A stretch of DNA of 64,000 nt, taken from assembly GCA_026419775.2 (NCBI GenBank), contig JAOPGA020000732.1, forward strand, positions 28,194 through 92,193. The letters run 5' to 3'. The notes beneath the pieces were generated by a model, which searched no databases, was not told where the DNA came from, and saw only the letters and a program-made list of their open reading frames with translations. Positions 11,208 through 23,700 of the stretch are shown here, piece after piece; position 1 is the first letter of the stretch; every line of letters begins with the position of its first letter. This DNA comes from Acrasis kona (taxonomy: Eukaryota > Heterolobosea > Eutetramitea > Acrasida > Acrasidae). Both the position numbers and the translations under genes were made by a program.

Positions 11208-11830
11208 ATGGTATGTCGATTTGAGATCAACCAATATAACAACACAATAGTTACCCCTTACGTTATTGAAGGGCGCACAAACCACGCAAATGGTATGACA
11301 ACATACTTTTTCTTGAATAAACTTTTACTTTAGATGGTAGAGCTTAAAAATGGTGAGACATTTAATGGAACTCTTGTAAATTGTGACTCTTGGATGAATC
11401 TTAACTTGAAAGACGTAGTCTGCACATCAAGAGATGGTACATCTTTTTATCAAATGCCCGAATGCTACGTGAGAGGCAATCTAGTCAAATACATTAGAGT
11501 CAGCGATGACATTCTAACGCAAGTATCAGAAGAGGCCAGTAAGTTGTATTTTTACTTCTAAATAACAATGCAATAGAAAAGGAACGCACACCAAAGCCCG
11601 CACGTGGTGGTCGGGGACGCGGAAGAGGTACCTTTGGAAGGGGCAATGCTGGTTTCGGACGCGGAAACGATGCCGGACGGGGACGTGGTGAAAATGCAAA
11701 TAGAGGTCAACAAAATGGTCGTGGTCGCGGAGATAGTACAAGAGGACGTGGAGACAGCGGAAGAGGTCGCGGAGATGCAAGAGGAAGAGGACAGAGCAGT
11801 CAGCGAGGGAGAGGTCGTGGAACAAACTAA
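11208..11830 (+). CDS. LSM4: Sm-like protein LSM4 with RGG tail
   Basis: LSM4 is part of the LSM1-7 ring (mRNA decapping) and the LSM2-8 ring (U6 snRNA). Four exons: exon 1 is only the ATG (11208-11210), followed by a 40-nt intron. Exon 2 (11251-11292) encodes [14 protein letters not shown]. After a 41-nt intron (11293-11333) exon 3 gives [18 protein letters not shown] with [16 protein letters not shown] and [12 protein letters not shown], all diagnostic LSM4 Sm1/Sm2 sequence. The last exon is an Arg-Gly tail of about 85 residues, a known feature of LSM4 involved in P-body assembly. Only the split start is unusual. Confidence 0.95.
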
Positions 11831-11900
11831 ATTAAAAATAATATTATTTCAACGTGTCTAAACTTCTTACATCTTGTTACAAAAAAGTTGAGCTCAACGA

Positions 11901-14900
11901 ATGCAAGTTAAACTTGTAAGACCAGCTAAAAATGTCCAGCAGAAGCCAGCACAACCATCCCCAATAACAAATACTCATGATGATGACCTCTTACCTTCCA
12001 AAGAGGTTGGCATAGTGAACGACAAGTATGAAGTATTAAAGATGATTGGAGTAGGCAGCTTTGGTAGAGCCATTCTTGTTAGGAGTCGGTCAGATAAAAA
12101 ATTATACGTCATGAAGAGAATAAACATGAATGACATGTCAAAAGAGGAGCAAGAAGGAGCCATGAATGAAGTTAATGTTCTTCAGGTGCTGAAGCATCCG
12201 AATATAATTGCTTACCACGAGTACTTTAAAGGGGAAGATGGCTATCTTAACATTATAATGGAGCACGCTGACGGTGGCGACTTATTCCAAAGGATCCGCT
12301 CTGCTAGCGGTGTTCACTTTGACGAATCGGTAATTCGTAAAATTTAAAATTAAATTAACACAGCAAGATGATCTTGGACTGGTTTGTACAAACAACTCTT
12401 GCTCTTAAACACGTGCACGACTGTAATATTCTTCACAGAGACTTGAAGACCCAAAACATCTTTTTGAGCTCAAACAACGAAGTGAAGCTCGGTGACTTTG
12501 GTATCGCAAAGATTCTAAACTCGCAGACAGAGTTTGCGAACACTGTGATTGGAACTCCATATTATTTATCGCCAGAGTTGTGTGAAGATAAACCCTACAA
12601 CTCTAAAAGCGATGTTTGGGCACTTGGCTGCGTTCTATACGAAGTCACAACATTGAAACATGCATTTAACGGACAAAATCTACCCTCGCTAGTCTTGAAG
12701 ATTCTGAAGGGTAACTATCCCCCAATACCAGCTCAATATAGCGATAACTTGAAAAATTTAATCGCTCGTGCCCTTAACAAATCTCCTGATTTGAGGCCCT
12801 CGATGCAAGAAATTTTAGAGATTCCTTTCTTACAAGCTCACGTAGACAAATACAAAAATGGCCTTCCTGTGGTGTCCCGCGTCGTAACTTCAGTTTCAAC
12901 AACCACCACGAACTGTTTAGTTGCAGATTCTGGTAAACAAAAAAACAAACCTCAAGGCGAAAAAAAACAAGTTAGCTGATTGATTTCAAAATTTAATCTA
13001 AACTTCGATAGTCTGTAATAGGAGGCGACACTTGGACAGGCGATAAGCACAAGCAGCTAGAGAATATGTATCTAATGTTGCACCCCAGCAAAAGGGATCC
13101 GATAGACGCAGAGTCAAAGCAAATTATCGAGGAGAAGAAAGACAAGTTATTAAATGCTAGGCAACAAAGAAGAAAAGAAGAGCTACTCAACAGAATAAAG
13201 CAAGAAGAGTTGAGGAAGCAGTCTGCTGTGAATGTAAGTATTTCTCAATGTATACATCTAACTCTATAATAGCAATCTATCCAATCCGACGATTCGCCTG
13301 CGATCGTGAAAAGACAGGTTGTGTCAAGCCATAGTGAACCTGAAATAAGAAGAGTTAAAAGTCAGAATCAGTCAACACCTGAACCAGTGCCTATGAGGCA
13401 ATCGGTTTGTGATTAATTTTTATATGTGCTAATCATTAGCAGCATCCTAAGCAGTTGGAAAGGCAAGGAAAGAGTTCACCAGTACCAGAATCTTCATCCC
13501 CAATTCCTCCTCAGCAATTTAAAAAGCCAAAGGCACCCATTATGCAATCTGCGCCCTCGCCTCCTCCAAGGCAACCTATAAAACCAGATATAAAGCAACC
13601 AACTGCTGTTGCTGCGCCTATAATTGATAACGTGCCATCTTTATCTGAAAGAGATGAAAAGAACAAGGAAAGACAAAAATGGGTGAACCAGATATCAGGA
13701 AATGACATCAAAGAAAAAAAGAAACAGTTTTTGGCTCAAAAGAAAGCTGAGAAAGAAGCTGCTAAAGAGGCTGAACTGTAAGTAGATTTGTAAACTTACA
13801 ATCGCTAACTTTATAAAAGTCTTAGGAAGAAAGAGCACATGATGAAGATGAAAAATATTCAAAAAAGAGCACCAGTAATGAGAGTAAATCAATCTTTTGA
13901 AGAGGAGCCAGAGCCTGCACCAGTAAAGCAAGAACCAATTGTAACAGCTTCTGTTTACAAAGATCCCGAAATAGAGCGAAAAGAGAAGGAGAGGGAAGAG
14001 AAGTCAAGACTAGATGCTGAGAAGAGAGACAACGAGAGGAAAGAATTTTTAGCGAAGATGAAGAAAGCTAAAAAAGCGCAAACTGAAGTACAGGATCAGA
14101 CGGAAGTTTTCGTGGCAGAAGGAAAGAAGAAGACTTATTCTGAGGCTCTTACAGCATCCCTAACAAAAGCAATCAATATTAGTGAAGTGATGGATGCACC
14201 ACCAACGGAAGTAAAATCACCAACAAAGATCAATTCTCCTACTCCAGAGCCGAAGAAAGTACCAGTCAAAGTTGTCAAGCCTCCGCCAAAAAAGAAGCCT
14301 GTCAACAAGAGGCCAGAGTGGGTGGACATAGCAGAACCACAATCAGATCTTGTTGAGGAGCCCAACAACGAAGAGGAATTTAAAGTAGAGATTAGAATGC
14401 CTGCTCGTAAAATGGCTCGAAGTCCTCCACAAAGGAAATCTCCCCCGCCAGAGGTAGAGCGGCAGTCTGTCAATAGAAGTCCCCCAAATAGAATTTCTTC
14501 ACCAGATGTACAAAATCGCCCCCACACACCAGACATCTCCAACTTTGCAAGTAAATCTGAAGAACGTAAACAGTCTCCAAAAGTGGCAAGGCCGAGAACT
14601 CCTCCACCCCCAGTGACTATTACAGTCCAACAACCAACATTAAAAAACGAAGAGTTATCGCGGGCTATATCTCCAGAACCTGAACCTACAGGTGAAGTTT
14701 CCGAAAGTGCATTGGCCAAATTGAAAACAGACGAACAAGAAATCAAAGACAGGTTGAGCGTAAGGATAGAAAACTTGAGACAGCTATGCGAAGAAAAGTT
14801 TGGAGAAGATGATTTCATGAAGGCCTATCGACTTTTAAGACAGGTCTCACATGATGACGAAGATATGGACATGCATGAAAAATTACAAAATGCACTTGGT

Positions 14901-14978
14901 GACAGGTTTGGAAAACTGTATCCACACGTCAAACAAATTCAACACCTTATATATTGCGAAGATAAATTTTATGGTTAA
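11901..14978 (+). CDS. NEK-family protein kinase, NEK1-like
   Basis: NIMA-related kinases act in mitosis, cilia and centrosomes. The kinase domain runs from about residue 40 ([18 protein letters not shown], glycine loop) through VMKRINM (Lys), HRDLKTQN (catalytic loop), DFGIAK and [10 protein letters not shown] (APE-like) to about residue 300. Seven exons are readable, with introns such as 12331-12367 or so, GTTAGC..CGATAG after GEKKQ, and four more in the tail. The tail begins [16 protein letters not shown], is a coiled coil rich in Lys/Glu/Arg plus Pro-rich segments, and ends with a conserved-looking domain ([20 protein letters not shown]). The long coiled-coil tail and C-terminal helical domain are like NEK1/NEK5 and suggest a ciliary or basal-body role (inference). 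Confidence 0.9.
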
Positions 14979-15000
14979 ATAAATGTTACATTGAAAAAAA

Positions 15001-15988
15001 TCACTTGAAGTATTCGGTAATGTCTTCGTGAGGAATTCCAGTTAAATTGTGGTTCATGGTATTAAAGTCATGTCTCATGCCGTTATGTATAAGGAATTGT
15101 TCTTGTGCGAAGTTCGGTGAATACATTGGTATGGCACCAGTTGGTGTGTTGTCTGACTCTGACGTACCACGCGAACGCGTTGACTTTTTTTTCTTTTCTC
15201 TTATTCTCTTGTTGGAGAACCAATTGTTAAGCTGCAATAGAGTGAGGCCGCATTGATTACACATTATCTTTTTCTCTTCTTCGCTAGGATATCTATTAAT
15301 AACAAGTCAGTGTGTGTCAAACATGTAGGACTCACGGGCTGTCAATGTGACTATTATACCAACCGTTGAGAACGTCAGATACTTCTTTCGTGTATCCCTT
15401 TCTTTTCTTCCTCCTCTTAGCTTGCTCTAGTGCATCCTGTTGGAATGTTTTTTGTAACTCCTTCTTTACCTGTGATAGCTGCTTTGCCTCAATGTTTGAT
15501 GAGCTTACTCCTTTTCCAAAGCTTGAAGAGTCACTATCCTGAGAAACCTCAGTTTCAATTATGCCGGGTGCGACTTCCATCGGTCTACCATTCTGTTGTG
15601 CCTCGTGGTGCTGTTTTATCTTTAGTGATGTAGAAAGTTTGTCGATGTAATCATCTCTAAGAGATGACAGGATTTCCAGTTCTTGTTGTTCTATCAAGTT
15701 GACGGCCAAGCACTTGAGCATCAAGAGAACGGTAGGGTCATCTTGACTGGTGGTGAGGTCATCGGTTTCAACCGAACAATTCAACTCCGCAGGATCATAG
15801 GTCGTTGTGCTCATCAAAGCGTTAATCAGCACATGTTTAGATGCATCACTATCACTCATTGTGTTTTCCCAAGGTTTCAACTGCCACTCAAAATAAATAT
15901 CTGACCAGGTTGATTAAGAAATTGCAGGTTGGTCTGAGGATGGTACGGACGGTACAGAACTGTATAAATGCTCATTACTTGTTGCCAT
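15001..15988 (-). CDS. TALE homeobox transcription factor, PBC (PBX)-like
   Basis: A homeodomain is split by one intron (about 15299-15341) exactly in the loop. KRKGYTKEVSDVLNGWYNSH precedes it, and DSPYPSEEEKK then LTLLQLNNWFSNKRIREKKK follow. The PYP three-residue loop extension and the WFxNKRIR recognition helix are hallmarks of TALE proteins, and NKRIR is closest to PBX. Upstream there is a helical region (PTVLLMLKCLAVNLIEQQEL) that could correspond to a PBC-type domain. The probable first exon starts at 15988 (MATSNEHLY) and joins a second exon with a phase-1 intron that has a weak GTTCTG donor. An alternative start is the ATG at about 15860 (MSDSDASKHV). Confidence 0.85.
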
Positions 15989-16391
15989 GTTATTCCTGTC
16001 CCCTGCGTGTATTATGTGACATTTGACGGTGGCGTACATACTATTTTTTACTCTTCCGACTGTCAAACTGACAGGTAGACAGATGAATAAAATCGATAAA
16101 GCAAAGGTTCTTTGATGTAGATATTTCAAACTGATCATTGATAGTAGTATTCAAAAGTGATCGGCACAACAAACTATCCGAATGCTGCATGCCCCACATT
16201 ATAATTCCACATTATAATGCCACACATTAATAAATAAAAGTTGCATCAATTAATTTATTTGTTTGATATTAGATATTTTGCACTTTGTATGTAATCTATG
16301 CAAAGGTTCATCAATGATATCTGATGATTTAGGACAAATATCTATAGCATTAATTTAATTCAGAATAAATATCTATAGCATAGTAAATAAC
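15989..16391. other. AT-rich intergenic stretch with short direct repeats
   Basis: No gene is supported. It contains CCACATTATAAT repeated near 16195-16230 (two good copies and one variant CCACACATTAATAA). The 14-mer AAATATCTATAGCA occurs twice, near 16338-16351 and 16368-16381. These may be promoter elements of the homeobox gene or simple drift. Confidence 0.5.
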
Positions 16392-16612
16392 TTAGGCAGT
16401 CACTTCGCCCAAGATAGATTTTATGATTGTGAGTTTATTGATCTGTGATGAAGCCAAACCTCCTCTAACGCTGATGAATATACGCTTTTGAGTCACATTA
16501 ACCAATACACTAATATATCAATAGGTTTGAACCTAGAAGTCACCACCCACGACTTCTCCCTCGATTGAAGTGAAATTGATTGTAAAGAAAAATAGAACTG
16601 AGCGTCGAACAT
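16392..16612 (-). CDS. small spliced gene, 59 residues, overlapping the DUS1 start
   Basis: Exon 1 (16551-16612) and exon 2 (16392-16509) are separated by a 41-nt GT..TTAG intron and together give exactly 60 codons. The product starts MFDAQFYFSLQSISLQSREK and contains KRIFISVRGGLASSQINKL. I do not recognise it. The ATG shares two bases with the DUS1 ATG (CATG is an ATG on both strands), so the leader of each gene would lie inside the other's first exon. The clean splice and protein-like C-terminal exon argue for a gene. The true first exon could be elsewhere. Confidence 0.4.
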
Positions 16613-17588
16613 GTCTGTGAAATTGGGTGGATATGATTTTTATCAGTCGATTGGATGTCCGAAATATGCCATGGCGCCAATGGTGGAGCAAAGCGAACTC
16701 GCGTTTCGTCTTTTATGCAAAAGATATAATACACAATTAACATACACCCCCATGTTTTTTTCACAAAGTTTTGTTGACGACGAAAACAACAGGAAAAAAT
16801 ATTGGCAGAGCACTCCTGATGAGGGTCCTCTACTTGTTCAATTCTGTGGAAACGATCCTCAGGTACTTGTTCAAGCTGGTAAACTTTGTTTGGAGATGCC
16901 ACACGCCAAAGAATCAGTTGTTGGAATAGACTTGAATTTAGGATGTCCACAAAGATTTGCACAAAAGGCTCGTATTGGGGCTTTCTTGATGGAGGAACAA
17001 AATCTTATTCGCGAGATTGTTTCTACCCTTCATAGAGAGTTACCAGTTCCAATTACATGTAAAATAAGAATATTCAAGGACATTCAACATACAATCGCGT
17101 ACGCTCAAATGATTAGAGATGCTGGTTGCCAACTTTTGGCAGTACACGGAAGAACAAGAGAGCAGAGAGGGACGGTGCAAGGCTTGGCTGATTGGGATGC
17201 AATAAAAATTGTACGAGAGCACATTAAAGACATTCCAGTGTTTGCAAATGGTAACATTAGAACTCTCAAAGATGCAGATGATTGTATCGAACACACAGGA
17301 TGTGAAGGTGTGCTTTCCGCATGTGGTTTGCTTGATACACCTGCTTTGTTTAGTGGTGTTAATCACGATAATACCAAACTGGCCTTAGAGTATCTTGAAT
17401 TGTGCGCAGCTCACGAGCCACCAGAACATAGTTTCATGACTGGACATGTGTTCAAAATGTTGAAAGATAAAGTAAAGCCGTATAATGACTTGAAGGTGCT
17501 GCTAAATACAGCTAGGACAAGACAACTTATGAAGGATGTTGTGGTTGAATTGGGTTTTAGAGAAGAAAAAGAAAAAATGTATAAATAA
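16611..17588 (+). CDS. DUS1: tRNA-dihydrouridine(16/17) synthase, DUS1 type
   Basis: This FMN enzyme reduces uridine to dihydrouridine in the tRNA D loop using NADPH. The protein is intronless, 325 residues, and starts with the TIM-barrel strand KYAMAPMVEQSELAFR. LNLGCPQRFAQK holds the catalytic Cys, CKIRIF the substrate-binding strand, VHGRTREQRG the FMN phosphate region, and FANGNI the flavin-binding strand. The order and spacing are those of the DUS1 subfamily. The end (about residues 285-325) is a short helical tail. The usual SAEG-like stretch reads SACG here, a small departure. It is a housekeeping gene in a convergent/divergent neighbourhood. Confidence 0.95.
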   Translation: MSVKLGGYDFYQSIGCPKYAMAPMVEQSELAFRLLCKRYNTQLTYTPMFFSQSFVDDENNRKKYWQSTPDEGPLLVQFCGNDPQVLVQAGKLCLEMPHAKESVVGIDLNLGCPQRFAQKARIGAFLMEEQNLIREIVSTLHRELPVPITCKIRIFKDIQHTIAYAQMIRDAGCQLLAVHGRTREQRGTVQGLADWDAIKIVREHIKDIPVFANGNIRTLKDADDCIEHTGCEGVLSACGLLDTPALFSGVNHDNTKLALEYLELCAAHEPPEHSFMTGHVFKMLKDKVKPYNDLKVLLNTARTRQLMKDVVVELGFREEKEKMYK

Positions 17589-17705
17589 CCTTTTGTTTAA
17601 ATGGTTTATGTATAAACTTTGATTTGGTTTTGTCACGTCTCTTTTAATGTTGATGATTACAATAATAACTAAAAATAGGAGTGGACTAACAAAAATATAG
17701 GCAAA

Positions 17706-20700
17706 ATGTTTGAAAGCCTGAGTTCATCGTCTATAATCTCAAAGCTACTAGTCCAAACTCTTGGCGACTACATAGAGGGATTCGATCCTGATTCAGTCCA
17801 TTTATCTTTTTGGGATGGTTCGTGTCTTACTCTATTTCACTAATAATTTTAGGTTGTATTCAACTTGAAAACCTGACCATTAAAAAGAGTGCATTGGACT
17901 ACTTTGATGTGCCTTTCTCAGTTGCACAAGGGTCAATTAGAAAAATTGAAATCAGGGTACCGTGGACGACACTACTCACGGACTCTAGTCCTATAAAAGT
18001 GATCATTGAGGATGTTTGTATAGTTTTACAGCCCCACAAGTGTACAGAGTATGATCCTAGTCGTGAAGAAGAGATCAATTACCACGTCAAGAAACTAAGA
18101 CTGGACCACCACGAGAGATACCAAACAATGAAGGATTCATGGAACTTGGAAGATGAAGAAAAACTTGACCGAGACCAACCATGGAGTTCGAAATTGGGTG
18201 AAGTCATTTTTGCAAACATGGAATTTTCCCTCAAGAACCTTCACGTTCGATATGAGGACCTTTCCAATAGAAAATTCCCAATGTGTTTTGGGTTGTCGCT
18301 TCCAAAGCTCAAGGTTACTCCACAAGGAGCACAATTTGATTCTTCCTATGCAAGAAACATCTCATTTGAGAATCTCATCATTTACAGCGACTTTACGTAC
18401 GAACAGGAATTGGTCACACTTGAAAAGTACACTATTAAATTCTTTTTCATTTTACTAATTGTGTAGTCGTAGTACACAGCCGTCACTCCCACCTGATGAA
18501 ACGTTAGCAACGATGGACAGAATTTTGGAAAAGGAAACCTATCGTTACTTGATCGAACCTTTCCATGGAACCGCTGACATGGAGTGGCAAAAGAATCGCA
18601 CAAAACCTGATCTTGATCGTCCTCTTCTTACCTCAAACATTCAACTTCAAAAGCTGAAGCTGGTCATGGACTCTAGACAATGGGACGTTGCACTTGGTCT
18701 CTCTGAATACTTTTCAAACTTTGAAAGAGCAGATAGAGTATGTTGAACACTTCAAATCCTTTTTAACTCTTAAAAGTATCGTAAAAACAGACCAACATGT
18801 ACATTTAAAACAAAAGAGGAACGTACAAAGTGGTGGAAGCATACGATCAAATGTTTGAAGAAGGAAATCAAAGGGAAACGTTTCACGTGGGATCAAGTAG
18901 AAAAGAGAAAGATTGAACGAAACGAATACATTCCACTTTACAAGAAGAGAATAGCAGAATCATGGACAGCTCCACTCCACATGATATCCAACGCACAGTT
19001 GGAAACCCTACAAAAGGAAATCAATTATCAAGACATTATATTGTGAGTCCATCCATCAAACATTTTTTTCACACATGACAGGTATCGAGAGATCGCCAAG
19101 AAGGAAATGAACGTTCTAACAACACAAAACAAATCATACATGTGGAACAAGGAAGACGAAAAGGAATTAGAAAAGAGCAAAAAATCAAAGAGTTGGTACG
19201 ATAATTGGTTTGGAAAGGATGCTGACGATGACGATCAACAACAAATCGAACAAACACGAGACCGATCGCAACAATCAAACGACAAGTCACCCATCAAATA
19301 TGATAACAATCAAGACAGTGACGACGATCAAGAACCTTCTTATTATCCAGACCATTATGACTTGATGGTGATCGGAGCCACATGTACACAAATTGTTTTC
19401 GAAACACACGACTACAATAGAGATTTGATCGGAATAGTCCAATGGGACAACATTAACACGTTAACTCGATTCCAAGAAAAAACAGTTCATGCCGATGCAT
19501 CCCTTCATGATTTCAGAGTCATCAACGCATACTATCACAAATCAAGTTTTCAAAACATTATTCTCCGATCCGACCAAAACGATCACGGTAATGTCAATTC
19601 CAAACCACTCTTCAGCATTCGAGTCCAAACACATCCAAACGGGTCATCGTCCAGACACGACGGAGATTTAACCATCGACATGAACGTTCAACCCATGGAC
19701 ATTGTAATCAACGTTGTTTTCATTCAACGTTATTTGGGTTTCTTTGCTGTTCCCAGTTCGGTCAACTTGAAACAATTACAACAAATGATCAAAAGACAAG
19801 TGAATTACGTAGGAGAGAGAGCAGCCGATAAATTAAAACAAGCGCTTCAAGACGAGTGGTTATTTACTTTACAATGGAATTTCATCAAACCAAGAATAAT
19901 TTTATTGGAAGATTACAATAGCAAAGAAACACAATGTTTGATTCTGAGCGCAGATCAAATCAACTTGAACAGCATCAACAATCAACGAGACCAAAACGAT
20001 AATCAACAACAACAACAACGCAAACAATTACAAGAAGAAGATTATTACACGCATTTAACAATGGACATGAAGCAAATTGAATTATATTCTTGTCACTCTG
20101 ATTTGTATCACCATTCGTTTAGTAACGACACCGCTCACTCCAAACACGAAATTTTCCAACCCTTTCACATGCAGTCGAAATTAGGATTGTGTTTGTTGGT
20201 TCACACGACCGAATTCAGCGTCGCCAAATTAGAATCGAACATTGACGTGATATCCATACTCATCACTCCCGAAAAAATGAAGAGATTAGTGAAGGCATTT
20301 AATCAAATTGTCGATCTGGTTGACTACCCGATTGGTTACGAATCAAGACACGTAGTGATGAGCAGTCGATTGATACTGGTCAACGGTCCCACATTACACA
20401 GAATGACCATGGATCCCGATAACGACCAAATGCCCGATTCTGGAAGGGGCAAATCCGAAAATTTAGATTCGAAAAGTCAAATCGAATCTGGATTTATTTA
20501 CGAACAACAACCACAACAAATGGAGTATTGGGCCGAGTTACACGATGGTGGTAAATTATTATTATACGATCGATTGGATCACGAAAGAGTGGCAGCGGTC
20601 GCTAATATTGATTTGATTCACGGCGGACCCAAGTGTCAAAACAAACGTTATCGCTTCGGTCTTTCTCATCGATTAGAAATGATGAGAAGAAAAAGAAAAT

Positions 20701-23700
20701 CGAAAAAGATGGATGGCGATGACGAATGTGGCGAATCTGATTTTCGTCAAGAAACGAACGCGCACATTTGTAAGGAGGAAACGCATCAATCGGAACTGAG
20801 GGATGATCAATTCAAAATTGCATTGCCCGCTCGTAACGGAGTACAAACGTATTTTATATTCCAAGTGCCATCTCGCGAATCTGATTTGGAAGTTAAAACA
20901 AGAAGGACGCAATTAGCACACGAACAATACGATGTATGGAGGTATGGATTCGTGGACGATCCGAAAAATAATCAAATCGAAATCGGTCACATTGATCAAA
21001 CGCCGGATCCAGTCGAAATTCAACGCAAATCAGATCGAGAATCAAATGATGATTCGAATCACGAAGAACAAAAAAATCATGAATTGATTTCGGAATGGTG
21101 CAGGAGAATTCATTGTCAATGTTTGGTCCATGCACTTTACAAGATGCAATCTCCGAGTATGGATTTACAAGATGAATCTGACGAATGTGCAGATGCAAAA
21201 AACATGAATCAAAATAGAGTTATTTTTGATATTTTATTACAATTGAATCGTGTGGAGGTCAAAATGGGTTATCATCAGTCCAACAGGACGTTACAAAAAA
21301 ATAAAAGTTGGTACCAAGAAGATCCATTTATGAATTTGATCGTCGATCGATTGGTAGTTGGGTTCATTTATAGAGCTTATGATTTTACGTTAAGGACCAA
21401 AATGAGTGGTGTCGATTTGGTGGACCAGACGGTGGCCAACTCGCCCGTCGTTGTAACCACCCACCGTCATGATCTAGTCAACCGATCATCGTTCGATCAA
21501 TATGACGATCAAATCGTCACCATGGAAATGGTGTACTTGTTAGACGAAGAGAGTTTATTCTACACTGACGAAATTGACATTCGAGTGGATTTGAATTGTA
21601 AAAGATTATTTTTTTTCATCGATGCCATCACGTGTGCAAGTTTTGCAGAAATGTGGCACGACCTAAAGGATGTATTTCAAGAGTTGATCGGAAGGACGGC
21701 CTTCTTTGTGACAGATCAGGGAATCAGCGGTCCGCAAGAATTACTGACCAGCGATCGAATGACCGTAAAATCAACCATTCGATTCAATCAATCCATCATT
21801 TATCTCATCGACATGTCCACTCCATGTATACGCCTCGACATTGACGACCTATCGATCGGATACGGTTACAACGGCCGCACATTTGATTACGAATTAAAAA
21901 TCAAAAATGTACAAATGGAATTAACGGATCGTTCCCAATGTGTTTTATACAAGGAAATTGATCATGATGACCATGATCAATTATTAGTAGATTTGAAATA
22001 TACACAACACGTTGCAGATAGCGGAGAACGTAATAGCGATAATTGGCATCACGACCCCAATGCTTATAAAGAATCGGACGGAATCACCATCAGTCCCTAT
22101 TGGATCAACGACATTTATTTCCATTCGAATGGATTACGTATCGTTGCGTTACGTCAAGTTTACGAAACGATTTATCGATGGATATTCAAATCTCCATTGT
22201 ATCAATCCATGATGGAAGCAGATATGAGGGATCCTAATTACTATACATCTCCACAAGTACCAGGGTCACAATTATACAAGTGCAATGTGGAGATTCGTGA
22301 TGTAAAAGTTCACGTGCCGACTTGTACTGATGATGATTTGAGAGATGATGGATTATGGTTCGCATTTGATCTTTTCGAATTGCAATCCAAAAACGATAAA
22401 AAGTGTAGAACGATGGTACGGGAACATCACTTGGGTAACGTTCGAAATTTCAAATGGGTAATGGATCACATGAATGTGATGGAGCCTTTACAATTCATAA
22501 CCAATTTGGATCGTAAAGTTAGATTGGCAGTGAGAGATGTGGATAGAAGGGGTAACAAATTAACGGAAGCACAATTGCGTGATTTTTTATCTCGTCAAGA
22601 AGGAGATGAATTTGCACAAGATGATTTTAGCATCGGAGCGATTGATTTGAATCTAGATCTAACCAAAATTAAAATCAAATTGAATCCAAATCAATTCGAT
22701 ACGTTGATGAAATGTTGGAGGAGTAATTTGGCAGATTCGAAATTCGAACCCATGGAATTAGAGTCCATTTCTGATCAAATGATCGAAAAACAAAAACTTG
22801 TGGAATTACAAAACATTTATGAATCTAGAAAGAGCGCACATCATTTGGAACACGGCACCACTACTTTATTGCAATACGTGTCCATGACCGCTAGCATGAG
22901 TAGAAATTGGACAACGACTGGAAAGTTATTCAAGAGTCCAGAAGAATTAACAAAACATAATTCAAATCAGCATGATGATCATCATGACGAAACGAATCAT
23001 CAAAGAAGTGCGCTCATGTGCATTAGAATGGACTCTGATGAAAATCACATTCATGATTTGGTTCTCGAAATGAAATTCAAATTCGTGATCGAGTCCATTG
23101 AAATTAATATAGATCCTTTTGATTTGAACGTACGAGGTGCATTAATTTTATTGAATCAAAGTGCAGAAACTGCTAGACAACCAGATCAACAAGAAGTTTT
23201 GGAGCATCGAACGGAATCAATGGATAGAATCGTTAGCAAGACTTGTTCAAGAATGACGATTGGAAATTTAAAAATCATGGATGGAGATTTGGAAATTGTA
23301 ACATCGAGCGGAAATTTGTTGGATGGCGAATTGAGCATCACTCAGAATCACTCCGAATCCAAATTAAACGTTTCTGATTTGAATGTGAATTTGAACATTG
23401 AATCACTAAAGAACGTACATTACAAATTTGGATTACCGCCACATCACCTATCCTCAAGGATCAACATATTACCCAATTCAGCATTAAATTACATTGGTGA
23501 TGATTTGAATTTGGATCAAAATGTAACTTTGAGTCATTCTAATCCATGGATCATCAATAGTAATAAAAATACAATCACCATCGATGGAAGAGGCCATGTG
23601 ATTGAATTATCTCCCAACTGTATACAAATTCAATCCAACACCATTGTACAATTCAAAAACACATCCTTCTTTTATCAAGGCGAATTAAATCAAATGATCA

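Noticed and set aside
11526-11825. Minus-strand frame opposite the LSM4 RGG tail
   Set aside because: The Leu/His/Arg-rich reading is a shadow of the Arg-Gly repeats.
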